NCBI GenBank assembly: GCA_046704255.1
Contig: JBJKSH010000090.1
Span: 1 to 11,035, forward strand
Length of the DNA: 11,035 nucleotides
Reading direction: 5' to 3'
Source: FEN-1297 sp046704255
GTDB taxonomy: Bacteria > Bacteroidota > Ignavibacteria > Ignavibacteriales > Ignavibacteriaceae
The notes beneath the pieces are model-generated. The model did not search any database. It had not been told where the DNA came from and saw only the letters and a list, made by a program, of their open reading frames with translations. Shown piece by piece: positions 1 through 7,656 of this stretch. The position numbers and the translations under genes were made by a program. The stretch's first letter is position 1. Each line of letters starts with the position of its first letter.

Positions 1-2
1 CG

Positions 3-1208
3 TTAATGGAACAAAGCAAGCAATTGCTGCGGGGCGGAATTTAACTGGGATAACATTGAAGTACCTACCTGTTCCTGGATTGTGCCTTTTGTAACTTTTA
101 ATTGCTCCGATGCAGTATCCGCATCAAAAAGCCTGGATACCGAAGCAGTATTGTTTGTAATTTCAGATGTAAGGACGTCAGTCTTAACATCCAGTACCTG
201 CGATAGAGTGCCTATTCTTCCCAGGGCGGATTTTACATTGTTTGATACGGAGGTAAGATTTCCGGCTGTTGCAATAGCCGTATCTGCGTTGCTGTCCAAT
301 AAACCTCCTACGGTTGTAGTCGTTGGTGTTGAATTTCTTGTTATACCGAGTAAGCTAGCTATATCAGATCCGCTAGTTGTTTTAAGACTGGTAATATATG
401 AACCTGTAGACCATACCTGAGCACCCTCAGAAGATGGTGGTCCTATCCAATTAATAGTATATCCCGGATTAGCCGAATTGATAGCAGATGTAAGATTATT
501 TATTACATCACCAATTGTTGATGCTCCGGTAGTAGAGACATCTAGCTGTGTTGAACTTCCATCGGCAAAAGTTGCAGTAAGTTTAGATGTCCCCTGAGGT
601 AAAGTATATGCGGAAGAAGCATTAACTGTTAAAGACCCATCATATTCCATTACTCCCTGGTCCGGTACGGTTACGGTTCCTCCGTTTAGTGCTGTTTCTA
701 AAGCGCTTACGTTAAGATAACTATTACTCGCAAAGTCCATAGTCATTGTACCGCCGACATCAAATACATCGTTGCTTGTTAAAGCGCTGCCGTCCGATTG
801 TGCCAATAAATTCTTTCCGTTGAAATTTGTGTTTTTTAGTATGGTATCTATTTCGGTTGCCAAAGAATTTATATCTTTAGCAATAGACGCTTTGTTTTTA
901 GTAGGGTCTTCCGCATCGGCATGTTTTGCGGAAATTTGTGTTAAAAGATCGTTTATCTGGTTCAATGATGCTTCTGCTGTTGCAAGATAATTCTTTGCGG
1001 AAGTAATGTTATTTAGCTGCGAATTTTGTACTATGGTTTGAGCCTCTAGTTGTTTTCCGACTCTATAACCGGAAGTATCGTCTGCAACACTGTTTATCTT
1101 TTTACCTGTAGATAAACGAAGCTGCGCCTGTTGAGTTTTTGCATTTATGTTTTCTAATGCTAAGTATGCCTGAAGTGCACCGAGATTGGTATTTATTGAG
1201 AACGCCAT
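3..1208 (-). CDS. fliC: Flagellin, filament subunit
   Basis: Major subunit of the flagellar filament, exported through the flagellar type III system. The 401-aa product has the usual flagellin layout. Residues 1-140 form the conserved D0/D1 N-terminal part (MAFSINTNLGALQA, then RLSTGKKINSVADDTSGY, then NTNFNGKNLL). Residues about 150-310 form a variable, Ser/Thr/Gly-rich middle domain that includes a flagellin-IN-like stretch (STIGDVINNLTSAINSA). Residues 310-401 form the conserved D1/D0 C-terminal part ending in APQQLLALFH. I start it at the ATG at 1206-1208 rather than at an ATG 42 bases upstream. The later ATG gives the canonical flagellin N-terminus and has a perfect AAGGAGG seven bases before it. 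The stop is TAA at 3-5. There is no signal peptide and no cysteine, as expected. The TLR5-recognition segment (residues 88-97) differs from the stimulatory consensus. The gene is preceded by its own promoter and leader, so it is probably transcribed alone. Confidence 0.95.
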   Translation of the reverse strand: MAFSINTNLGALQAYLALENINAKTQQAQLRLSTGKKINSVADDTSGYRVGKQLEAQTIVQNSQLNNITSAKNYLATAEASLNQINDLLTQISAKHADAEDPTKNKASIAKDINSLATEIDTILKNTNFNGKNLLAQSDGSALTSNDVFDVGGTMTMDFASNSYLNVSALETALNGGTVTVPDQGVMEYDGSLTVNASSAYTLPQGTSKLTATFADGSSTQLDVSTTGASTIGDVINNLTSAINSANPGYTINWIGPPSSEGAQVWSTGSYITSLKTTSGSDIASLLGITRNSTPTTTTVGGLLDSNADTAIATAGNLTSVSNNVKSALGRIGTLSQVLDVKTDVLTSEITNNTASVSRLFDADTASEQLKVTKGTIQEQVGTSMLSQLNSAPQQLLALFH

Positions 1209-1215
1209 ATAAAAA

Positions 1216-1222
1216 CCTCCTT
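1216..1222 (-). promoter_or_regulatory. Strong Shine-Dalgarno of flagellin, overlapping a CsrA-type site
   Basis: The minus strand reads ACAAGGAGG here, seven bases before the flagellin ATG. It is the strongest ribosome binding site in the window and decides the start codon. The ACAAGGA part also matches the core of the CsrA consensus (ACARGGA), so a CsrA dimer bound here would block ribosome access. The CsrA role is inferred from the motif. Confidence 0.75.
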
Positions 1223-1242
1223 GTGTTCCGAATATTGAGTAA

Positions 1243-1260
1243 TTAAGCATCCGTGCTTAA
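1243..1260 (-). promoter_or_regulatory. Leader hairpin with GGA in its loop (putative CsrA site 1)
   Basis: A perfect 7-bp stem (TTAAGCA/TGCTTAA) closes a CGGA loop in the flagellin leader. GGA in a hairpin loop flanked as CACGGATG fits the known CsrA binding preference. The GGA lies 32 nt upstream of the GGA in the Shine-Dalgarno, inside the range reported for two-site CsrA binding. It is not a terminator: no T-run follows the stem on either strand. Confidence 0.55.
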
Positions 1261-1295
1261 AAGAAGTAATAAAAAAATTTTAATTCTCCCTACAA

Positions 1296-1322
1296 TAATC
1301 GCATGAAGTTTTTATAAGTTTA
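1296..1322 (-). promoter_or_regulatory. Sigma-28 (FliA)-like promoter of flagellin
   Basis: The minus strand reads TAAACTTA, 11 bases, then TGCGATTA. The flagellar sigma-28 consensus is TAAAGTTT-N11-GCCGATAA, so the TAAA, the CGAT core and the exact spacing are present, with mismatches elsewhere. It predicts a transcript start near 1289 and a leader of about 80 nt. It lies between the flagellin gene and the stop codon of the upstream transporter gene, as expected for a separate late flagellar gene. Confidence 0.5.
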
Positions 1323-1334
1323 GCATATTAAATT

Positions 1335-2828
1335 TTATTTCAATCTTAATCCTTTCGGTACAATAAATAGTTCCGTTAAATCGAAGAACCATTGAACTAA
1401 AAGTGCCAGCAGCGCTGCGGGCACCGCACCTTGAAGTATTAAGGAAACATCATCTAATCTTATGCCTGTTAAAATCGGCTGGCCGTATCCGCCTGCACCA
1501 ATCAATGCGCCTAGGGTAGCGGTTCCTACATTAATTACTGCGGATGTTTTTATACCCGAAAGAATTGATCGCGAAGCGAGAGGAAGTTCAACTAATCTTA
1601 ACCGTGCAAAAGGCGGCAGGCCAAGTACCTCGGCAGACTCACGTATATTTAACGAAATGTCCTCCAACCCGGAAAATGTATTCCTTACAATAGGAAGTAA
1701 GCTGTAAAGAAACAATGCTACTATTGCAGGCCAGGAACCGATGCCGAGCAATGGTATCATAAAAACTAGTAAAGCAAGAGAGGGTATTGTTTGAATTATT
1801 CCTACAATACTTAAAATAACTTTTCCAAGTTGACTTCGCCGATGTGCAATTATTCCTAAAGGTATTGAAATTATTATTGCTGCAAAAAGAGAAACCAGCA
1901 CCATAAAAAGATGTTCTTTGGTGTTGTAAAGAAGCCTGCTCCACATTGTATTTTTTTTAAATTCTGTTTTTTCATTAAAATTTTGTTTAATAAATTTTGA
2001 TGCTATTTCCTGTTCGGGGATTTTATATATTATTGCTTCGGCATTCATTTTAATCATTTCTGAATTCGAAATTCTTCCTTCCAGCCGAAGGATTGATTTT
2101 AATACTTCCGGGTCTTCCTTTTTAAGAGAAGCCCTGTACAGCAAAACAGCCTTGTATTCCGGGAAGTAGTGAAGGTTATCTTTTAATACTCTTAAATGAT
2201 AATACTCTATTTGCGCATCGGTGGAATACAAATCTATAACATTAATTGAACCGTCTTCAATTCCGCGGTAAGCAAGGTCGTGGTCTAATCCGTTAACATG
2301 CTTTTGAGGTAAATTATAAGCGGCACGAAGTCCCGGCCATCCGTCTTTCCTATCCATAAATTCATTGCTGAATCCGAACTTAAGGGAAGGATGGTTTTTT
2401 AAATCCGAGATAGTTTTAATAATTAATTTCTTCGCAAGGCTTTCTTTCATTCCTAATGCGTAAGTATCGTTAAAGCCTAATGATTTGCTAATCTTTATGT
2501 GCAATTTATTTAGAGAATCTACCATTGATTTATACGTAGGCTTTTTGCCGGCAAAAATTTCTTCTTTGATTGTGCCGGTGTATTCGGGATAAATATCAAT
2601 ATCTCCCTTTAACAAAGCATTCCAAACTACACGTGTGCCGCCGATTTCTCTAAGGTGAATTATGTCCGGGTCTTTCAGCCTACCCAGTTGTGTAACTATC
2701 TCTCCTAAGATTACGGATTCGGTAAACTTTTTAGAGCCGACTTTAATGACGGATTTATTTTCCTGCGCTGTTATTATTGCGTTAAATAAAATTAAAATAA
2801 TTAATATAGATGGCAATATATTTTTCAA
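1335..2828 (-). CDS. Quaternary-amine ABC importer, fused substrate-binding protein and permease
   Basis: Uptake of glycine betaine, choline or a related osmolyte by a Type I ABC importer. The 497-aa protein carries both the binding domain and the membrane domain. Residues 1-22 are a Sec signal or signal anchor. Residues 26-285 resemble the OpuAC/OsmF binding domain (KVGSKKFTES, DIDIYPEYTGT, VIDLYSTDAQIEYY). Residues 300-497 are a permease with about five to six hydrophobic segments and the ATPase-coupling EAA loop (RESAEVLGLPPFARLRLVELP, about 396-416). The start codon is TTG: an in-frame TAG lies just four codons upstream and no ATG lies before the signal peptide. Twelve bases separate it from the ATPase stop, so translation is probably coupled. 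The ligand cannot be settled from sequence. The order is binding domain first, the reverse of lactococcal OpuABC. Confidence 0.9.
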   Translation of the reverse strand: MKNILPSILIILILFNAIITAQENKSVIKVGSKKFTESVILGEIVTQLGRLKDPDIIHLREIGGTRVVWNALLKGDIDIYPEYTGTIKEEIFAGKKPTYKSMVDSLNKLHIKISKSLGFNDTYALGMKESLAKKLIIKTISDLKNHPSLKFGFSNEFMDRKDGWPGLRAAYNLPQKHVNGLDHDLAYRGIEDGSINVIDLYSTDAQIEYYHLRVLKDNLHYFPEYKAVLLYRASLKKEDPEVLKSILRLEGRISNSEMIKMNAEAIIYKIPEQEIASKFIKQNFNEKTEFKKNTMWSRLLYNTKEHLFMVLVSLFAAIIISIPLGIIAHRRSQLGKVILSIVGIIQTIPSLALLVFMIPLLGIGSWPAIVALFLYSLLPIVRNTFSGLEDISLNIRESAEVLGLPPFARLRLVELPLASRSILSGIKTSAVINVGTATLGALIGAGGYGQPILTGIRLDDVSLILQGAVPAALLALLVQWFFDLTELFIVPKGLRLK

Positions 2829-2840
2829 AACAAATTCTTT

Positions 2841-3578
2841 CTACTTATACAGAAAGCTTCGCTGTGCATTAATAAACTTTGTTACAAAAGGTTCTTTGGG
2901 GGTTTCAACTAATTCTTTTGCCTTTCCAACCTGAACGATTTTTCCGTTTCTCATTAATACAATGCTGTCACCGAAAAAAGCTGCTTCACTCATATCATGA
3001 GTAACAAGAACGACAGTCTTTTTTAAGCTGCTGAATATATTTTTTAAGTCGTTCTGAAGTTCGTATCTTATAAGAGGATCAAGTGCACCGAGAGGTTCAT
3101 CGAGTAAAAGAATTTCCGGGTTAAGCATTAATGCACGCATAAGGCTGACACGCTGCTTTTGCCCGCCGGATAATTCCGCAGGAAATCTTTTTAATCCATC
3201 GTTAGGAAAATTTGTAAGATCACATAATTCCAGTATCCTATTTTCAATTTTAGGTTTTTCCCACTCAAGATATTTTGCAAGAAGCATCACATTATCTCTT
3301 GCAGAAAGATGCGGGAACAATCCGCCGTCCTGGATTACATAACCTAATCTCCTTCTAACCAAATAAAGATTAGAAAGACTTAACTTTTTATCATTTATAA
3401 AAACATCACCCGCATCGCATTTAATTAATCCGGTTATAATTCTTATTAGAGTAGATTTGCCGCAGCCGCTTGGCCCAATTAAAACCGTAGTTCTGCCTTG
3501 TTCAAAAGTAAGGTTTATATCCTGCAGTGCCGTGGTTAATCCGAAGTGTTTGGAAATATTTTTAAGCTGAATAGACAT
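2841..3578 (-). CDS. Quaternary-amine ABC importer, ATP-binding subunit
   Basis: Cytoplasmic ATPase that powers the importer encoded next to it. All nucleotide-binding motifs are intact in the 245-aa protein: Walker A GPSGCGKST (35-43), Q-loop Q83, signature LSGGQKQR (136-143), Walker B ILLLDEP (156-162), D-loop GALD and switch His194 (VTHD). The closest families are OpuCA/OpuBA/ProV/OsmV. Many members carry a C-terminal pair of CBS domains that sense ionic strength. Here the chain ends at residue 245 just after the ATPase fold (ending RSFLYK), so those domains are absent and any osmotic control must act elsewhere. The ATG at 3576-3578 has no clear Shine-Dalgarno. It is followed by the fused permease gene after 12 bases, forming a two-gene operon. 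Confidence 0.92.
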   Translation of the reverse strand: MSIQLKNISKHFGLTTALQDINLTFEQGRTTVLIGPSGCGKSTLIRIITGLIKCDAGDVFINDKKLSLSNLYLVRRRLGYVIQDGGLFPHLSARDNVMLLAKYLEWEKPKIENRILELCDLTNFPNDGLKRFPAELSGGQKQRVSLMRALMLNPEILLLDEPLGALDPLIRYELQNDLKNIFSSLKKTVVLVTHDMSEAAFFGDSIVLMRNGKIVQVGKAKELVETPKEPFVTKFINAQRSFLYK

Positions 3579-3634
3579 AATTATCGGCGATAAATTTTAA
3601 CTAAGTTGAATGCCTATTTTTTATAAAGCAATAT

Positions 3635-3705
3635 AGCCACTAAATTCACTAATTGTCTGGAAAATAATTATAACTTACTTTGTGCAATTAGTGTAATTCG
3701 TGGCT
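3635..3705. repeat. Imperfect 21-nt inverted repeat in the intergenic gap
   Basis: The 190-base gap between the amylase stop and the ATPase start contains arms at 3635-3655 and 3685-3705. They are reverse complements at 18 of 21 positions and are separated by 29 bases. The outer ends read AGCCAC and GTGGCT. No T-run follows on either strand, so it is not an ordinary intrinsic terminator. It could be an REP/MITE-like dispersed repeat or an RNA hairpin in the amylase 3' end. Nothing else is seen in the gap. Confidence 0.6.
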
Positions 3706-3768
3706 TAAGTCTGTAAAATAATTTAAGACGCTTTACTGGAGTAATTTAATTAAATCGAATTAAAATTT

Positions 3769-5160
3769 CTATTTCCCCTTCACATATAGCCTGTAACTCC
3801 ACGGCTTAAGTTTAAAGTTATCCGAGTCTGAAAAAGAAATTTTTTTGCCTGAAAATAAATTACTATAATCTCCTTTCATTAAGCTTGAACTTAGTGTAAC
3901 ATTTACCGGTTTGGGAGAAAAGTTGAAAACCGCAAAAACTTTGTCGTCATCTTTTTCTCTTATAAAAGAGAACACGGCTTTCTTATTTGATGACGATACC
4001 ATTATCATTTTACCGCCTTCGGTACCGCAGCGTAATGCTTTGTTATTTAATTTAAGATGCACAAGTTTTGTATAAAGTTCCCTAAGCGGAGAAAGCTTCC
4101 AATCGATGGGATCTCTTGAAAAGAATTGTAATCTTTTATTTAAGCCCGCCTCCTGCCCGCTGTAGATAAGCGGCATTCCTTTAATTGCAAATGTAAATGC
4201 GGCAAAAGCCGGAACTGCCTTCCCGAGCCGTTCAAACACAGTTCCGTTCCAGCTATTCTCATCGTGGTTTGTAGTAAAACGCATTCTAAAATCATTTTGA
4301 CCAAATTCATTGTCATCCCATTTAAAATAATTTATCATGTCTTCTGCATTCTTCTTTCCTTTGGCAATGTCGTTCATTAAAGAATATAACTTCCAGGAGT
4401 AGGTCATATCGAAGGCATTAGCCTGCAAATCAGGTTTTTCTGCTTCGGCCAGCATAAACACGGGTTTAATTTTATCAAGCTTAACTCTAACCTGATTCCA
4501 AAACGGTGTTGGAACCATATCCGCAACATCGCACCTAAAGCCGTCTACATCGCATTGTTTAACCCAAAATTCCATTGCGTTTGTCATGTACTTCCATAAT
4601 TTTTTGTTACCGTAATTAAGTGCAATAACGTCCGTCCAATCTTTTACCGGCGGAACAAAGTTCCCGGCAGAATCCCGTTTATAAAAATCCGGGTGTTCTT
4701 TAGTCCATACATTATCCCATGATGTATGGTCTGCAACCCAATCGAGTATAACATACATTCCTAATTTATGAACTTCTTTAACCAGATTTTTAAAATCGTC
4801 TATAGTTCCGAACTCAGGATTAACCTCAAGATAATTTTGAACGGAATAATAACTGCCAAGCTTTCCCTTTCTGTTTTTTTTACCGATAGGATTTATAGGC
4901 ATAAACCACAAAATACCCACGCCCATTTTCTTAAGTGCCGGCAATCGTTTTTCAAATCCTTTAAATGTTCCGCTTTTTGAGAATTGCCTAAGATTCACTT
5001 CGTAAATGGTTTTATTAAAACTCCATGCCGGGTGCGTAAGCTGTTTAGATACGTTTCCTGCAGAATATTTGGCAAAACTTCCCCCGGTAAATATTAAACA
5101 AATAAATAAAACGATAAATAATTTTGAAGACCGAATGTAGTTACCGTAAAAATTATACAT
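3769..5160 (-). CDS. Secreted GH13 alpha-amylase-family glycoside hydrolase
   Basis: Retaining hydrolase or transglycosidase acting on alpha-glucans, probably in the periplasm or outside the cell. A signal peptide covers residues 1-30 (hydrophobic SKLFIVLFICLIFTGGSFA). The (beta/alpha)8 barrel follows with the four GH13 regions: region I DWVADH (140-145), region II GFRCDVAD with nucleophile Asp211, region III LAEAE with acid/base Glu239, and region IV TTNHDE with transition-state stabiliser Asp300. A short beta-sandwich C-domain occupies about 385-463. No carbohydrate-binding module is present. At 463 aa it is a compact single-barrel enzyme. Exact specificity (alpha-amylase, maltogenic or neopullulanase-like) cannot be read. 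A GTG at 5161-5163 directly precedes the chosen ATG. I prefer the ATG because AAAAGG lies just upstream, but spacing is short for either. The gene stands apart, with gaps of 168 and 190 bases. Confidence 0.92.
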   Translation of the reverse strand: MYNFYGNYIRSSKLFIVLFICLIFTGGSFAKYSAGNVSKQLTHPAWSFNKTIYEVNLRQFSKSGTFKGFEKRLPALKKMGVGILWFMPINPIGKKNRKGKLGSYYSVQNYLEVNPEFGTIDDFKNLVKEVHKLGMYVILDWVADHTSWDNVWTKEHPDFYKRDSAGNFVPPVKDWTDVIALNYGNKKLWKYMTNAMEFWVKQCDVDGFRCDVADMVPTPFWNQVRVKLDKIKPVFMLAEAEKPDLQANAFDMTYSWKLYSLMNDIAKGKKNAEDMINYFKWDDNEFGQNDFRMRFTTNHDENSWNGTVFERLGKAVPAFAAFTFAIKGMPLIYSGQEAGLNKRLQFFSRDPIDWKLSPLRELYTKLVHLKLNNKALRCGTEGGKMIMVSSSNKKAVFSFIREKDDDKVFAVFNFSPKPVNVTLSSSLMKGDYSNLFSGKKISFSDSDNFKLKPWSYRLYVKGK

Positions 5161-5176
5161 CACCTTTTATTCCATT

Positions 5177-5205
5177 ATTGTAGATAGCAAAATTTTAATT
5201 TACAA
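5177..5205 (-). promoter_or_regulatory. Possible sigma-70-type promoter of the GH13 gene
   Basis: The minus strand has TTGTAA, 17 bases, then TACAAT, matching the generic -35 and -10 boxes at four and five of six positions with ideal spacing. It predicts a leader of only about 10 nt. In AT-rich DNA such matches arise by chance, and promoters of Bacteroidota relatives may differ from this consensus. The rest of the 5161-5328 gap shows nothing clear. Confidence 0.25.
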
Positions 5206-5328
5206 TTTAATTAGTAAAGGCAAAGAATCATATAGTCCCTTAATTTTTGCACACATTAATGGGTAGTTTTTGAAACCTTGTCCGGAATAAATATTTGTTT
5301 GCTAATTTGTGCCGATGCGTAAAATAGA

Positions 5329-7566
5329 TTATAATTTAAAAATTTGGGCCTTTTTGGCAGAGCTATTGTCGTCGTTATTATTAACGGAAGGACCTACCCT
5401 ATCCCCCATATAAGGCCCGCCAACCTGCTGGTTATTAACAGCAGCCTGTTCAATTTTAATTTTTTCTCTTATTTTTTGAAACTTCTGAAGTGCGGCTTGC
5501 TGCTTTACAATTTCTTCCTGAAGCCTTTTTTTCATGGAAAGCAGCCTGTTTATATTACTCTTATATTCTTCGTGCTCGAGCTTGGCTGTATTAATTGCCT
5601 CCTGTGTTTCGTTTAATTCTTTAATTGAGTTATTAATTTTCTCACGGTACTCAAGCAGATTTTCTTCATGTTGTTTAAATTCATCGGACATTTTCAATTT
5701 TCGAGTTTCGGCCTTAACAAAATTATCGCTCATCATTCGTAAAAGTTCCTGCAGGCTTTGTTCAACAACAGATCTCTTTTTTATCAAGAGGTCTGTTTCT
5801 ATTTTTATTTCTTTATTAAAAGCTTTATGTTCCGCAATTAAGTCATCCATTTGAACAAGTTCTTTTTGCAGGGCTTCTTTTTGTTCGCTTAGCTTGTGTA
5901 TTGAATTTTCAAATGACTCCTGTTCTATCTGCCTTGTATTCAATACTCTTTCGCTTTCTTCCAGTGCGGCAATTTTTTCAAATAAAAGCTGATCTTTCTC
6001 TTCAATGTCCTTTTCTTTTTTAATTATTATTTGTTCAAGGACATTTCTTTTGTTGTTTATTTCGTTAAGCTCCCGGTTGAATTTCTGAAACATATCCATA
6101 AATCTTTTTTCAAGCTCGGCATTACTTTGCCCTATTTCGGTTTTCCTTTTCTCAAGTAAAGGAACAATTTCTTTAAGTTTAAGATATTGTTCGTTCAAAT
6201 TATTTACCGTTTCTTTTTCATTGTTATATTTTTGATGAAGCTCCTCTTTCAGGCTTTCGTATCTTTCGGCTTGTTCTTTATATTCTCCTGTTTTCTTTTC
6301 AATGTTCAAAAGTTCCAGGTTTAGTTTTGTAAGCCTGCCGGATTTGATGCTGAGTGTCTGGTCTATTGCGTACAGTTCTTTTTCCTTAAAGCCGGTATCC
6401 TCCGCTAGTTTGTTAAACATTTGTTCCATTGTTTCCAGGCGGCGGCTGCCCTCTTCAATTTGTATTTCAAGTTCTTTCTTTCTCCTGCCAAGGTCTTCTT
6501 CAATTTGCTGTTTCTTTTGTTCGGATTCTTTTTCCCACCTGAGTTTTATTTCATTAATTTCATTATTAAGCCGTATCTTTATTTCTTCCGATTCACTTTC
6601 CATTTTTTGTCTTTTTTCGTTAATCTCCCGTTCAATCTTCAGCTTATACTCACCGGTTTCTTTTTGACGCTGCACCAGGAGTTGTTCGTTTTCTTTATAA
6701 AGCCGGTTCTTTTTTTCTTCCAGGTTTTTGTGTTCGGCTTGAAGTACTTTTAGATGTTCGTTCCCGGTTTTCTCTTCGCCCGTAAGCTCTTCAATTTTTT
6801 CTTCCAGGTTTTGCTTATTTTCTTTAAGCATCTCAAACCCGGACTTAAGCGCAGAATAATCCTTTTTAAGGCTAATTAATTTATCAGAATAACCGGAGAT
6901 TTCCGCTTTCTTTTGTTCAATTTCCCGGATAAGATTTGCTCTTTCATTTTCCAGTTCCGGAATTTTACTTTCATACTCTTTAAGCTTGTTAATTAGCTGT
7001 TCCTGTTTTTCAATAAGTTCAATACCCTGTTCCTGTATGTGGTTTATTTCATTATTCCTTAAATTAATTCTGTCACTTAAAGAATTTTCTTCCTGGTTTA
7101 GCTCCTCGATTTTTTGTTTTGCAGCTTCTATATCATATTCAAGCCCGGTTTTTTGTTCGAGCAAATTATCGCGCAGTTCTTCAGCCTGCTTTTCTTCTTC
7201 TTGCAGCTTATTTTGTTTTTCTTCATTCTGTCTTTTAATTGTTTCTTCTATTTCCTGAATTTGATTTGAATAAGACAGTACGGTGCTTTGAAGATCATCC
7301 TTCATTTCTTTTAAATTTACAATCTTTTGGTTAAGATCTTCCAAATGTTCTTTTTTTTGTGCTTCCTCCTGCTGAATATTTTCTATTTCGTTTGCAACAG
7401 TTGCTTTTTTTTCGTTTAACTGAAAGACATCCGAGCGGAGCCTTTTTAAAACTTCTTCCAGCTTTTTTGCATTCTCCTCTTTTTCATACATAAAATGGAA
7501 TTTGGTTTTAAGCTCTTCGTTTTCGGACCTAAGCTGTTCAAGTTCTTTGTTTTTGAAAAGTGCCAT
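5329..7566 (-). CDS. Large coiled-coil protein of unknown function
   Basis: No enzyme family is recognised. The 745-aa chain is dominated by Glu, Lys, Gln, Leu, Asn and Ile in heptad-like order from about residue 5 to 710. It has no cysteine, very few prolines, no signal peptide and no membrane segment, so it is predicted to be a long cytoplasmic alpha-helical rod. The last 35 residues switch to a flexible Gly/Pro/Asn/Ser-rich tail (QQVGGPYMGDRVGPS, then NNNDDNSS) ending in the basic/hydrophobic AKKAQIFKL. There is no Walker A, Walker B or ABC signature, so it is not an SMC or Rad50 ATPase despite likely similarity hits. The ATG at 7564-7566 has GGAG seven bases upstream (7574-7577). It lies 90 bases after dacB on the same strand. 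A cytoskeletal or scaffold role, perhaps in cell shape, is only a guess from context. Confidence 0.85.
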   Translation of the reverse strand: MALFKNKELEQLRSENEELKTKFHFMYEKEENAKKLEEVLKRLRSDVFQLNEKKATVANEIENIQQEEAQKKEHLEDLNQKIVNLKEMKDDLQSTVLSYSNQIQEIEETIKRQNEEKQNKLQEEEKQAEELRDNLLEQKTGLEYDIEAAKQKIEELNQEENSLSDRINLRNNEINHIQEQGIELIEKQEQLINKLKEYESKIPELENERANLIREIEQKKAEISGYSDKLISLKKDYSALKSGFEMLKENKQNLEEKIEELTGEEKTGNEHLKVLQAEHKNLEEKKNRLYKENEQLLVQRQKETGEYKLKIEREINEKRQKMESESEEIKIRLNNEINEIKLRWEKESEQKKQQIEEDLGRRKKELEIQIEEGSRRLETMEQMFNKLAEDTGFKEKELYAIDQTLSIKSGRLTKLNLELLNIEKKTGEYKEQAERYESLKEELHQKYNNEKETVNNLNEQYLKLKEIVPLLEKRKTEIGQSNAELEKRFMDMFQKFNRELNEINNKRNVLEQIIIKKEKDIEEKDQLLFEKIAALEESERVLNTRQIEQESFENSIHKLSEQKEALQKELVQMDDLIAEHKAFNKEIKIETDLLIKKRSVVEQSLQELLRMMSDNFVKAETRKLKMSDEFKQHEENLLEYREKINNSIKELNETQEAINTAKLEHEEYKSNINRLLSMKKRLQEEIVKQQAALQKFQKIREKIKIEQAAVNNQQVGGPYMGDRVGPSVNNNDDNSSAKKAQIFKL

Positions 7567-7586
7567 TTTTAAGCTCCATGATTGTT

Positions 7587-7604
7587 AGCCCGGTTTTCCC
7601 GGCT
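7587..7604 (-). other. GC-rich hairpin in the gap before the coiled-coil gene
   Basis: The minus strand AGCCGGG-AAAA-CCGGGCT can form a seven-position stem with one mismatch and an AAAA loop, ending about 20 bases before the coiled-coil start codon. No T-run follows on the minus strand, so termination is unlikely. It may be a processing or leader structure between dacB and the next gene. Confidence 0.3.
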
Positions 7605-7656
7605 CAAAATCAACATTACTGCATTTGAACTTAGTTATTAGTTGGGTAATTTTCAA

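Noticed and set aside
82..420. Plus-strand open frame opposite the flagellin gene
   Set aside because: It is antisense to a clear flagellin and has no recognisable product. The other long plus-strand frames opposite the coiled-coil, GH13 and mce genes are rejected for the same reason.
1209..1250. An upstream in-frame ATG that would add 14 residues to flagellin
   Set aside because: It falls within the leader hairpin, has no ribosome binding site, and would displace the conserved MAFSINTN start. The downstream ATG has a perfect AAGGAGG.
3579..3768. The inverted repeat as a rho-independent terminator for the GH13 gene
   Set aside because: The loop is long (29 bases) and no run of T follows the stem on the minus strand.
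5329..7566. SMC or Rad50-type chromosome segregation ATPase
   Set aside because: Only generic coiled-coil resemblance. Walker A, Walker B and the ABC signature are absent from both ends, and no hinge domain is seen.
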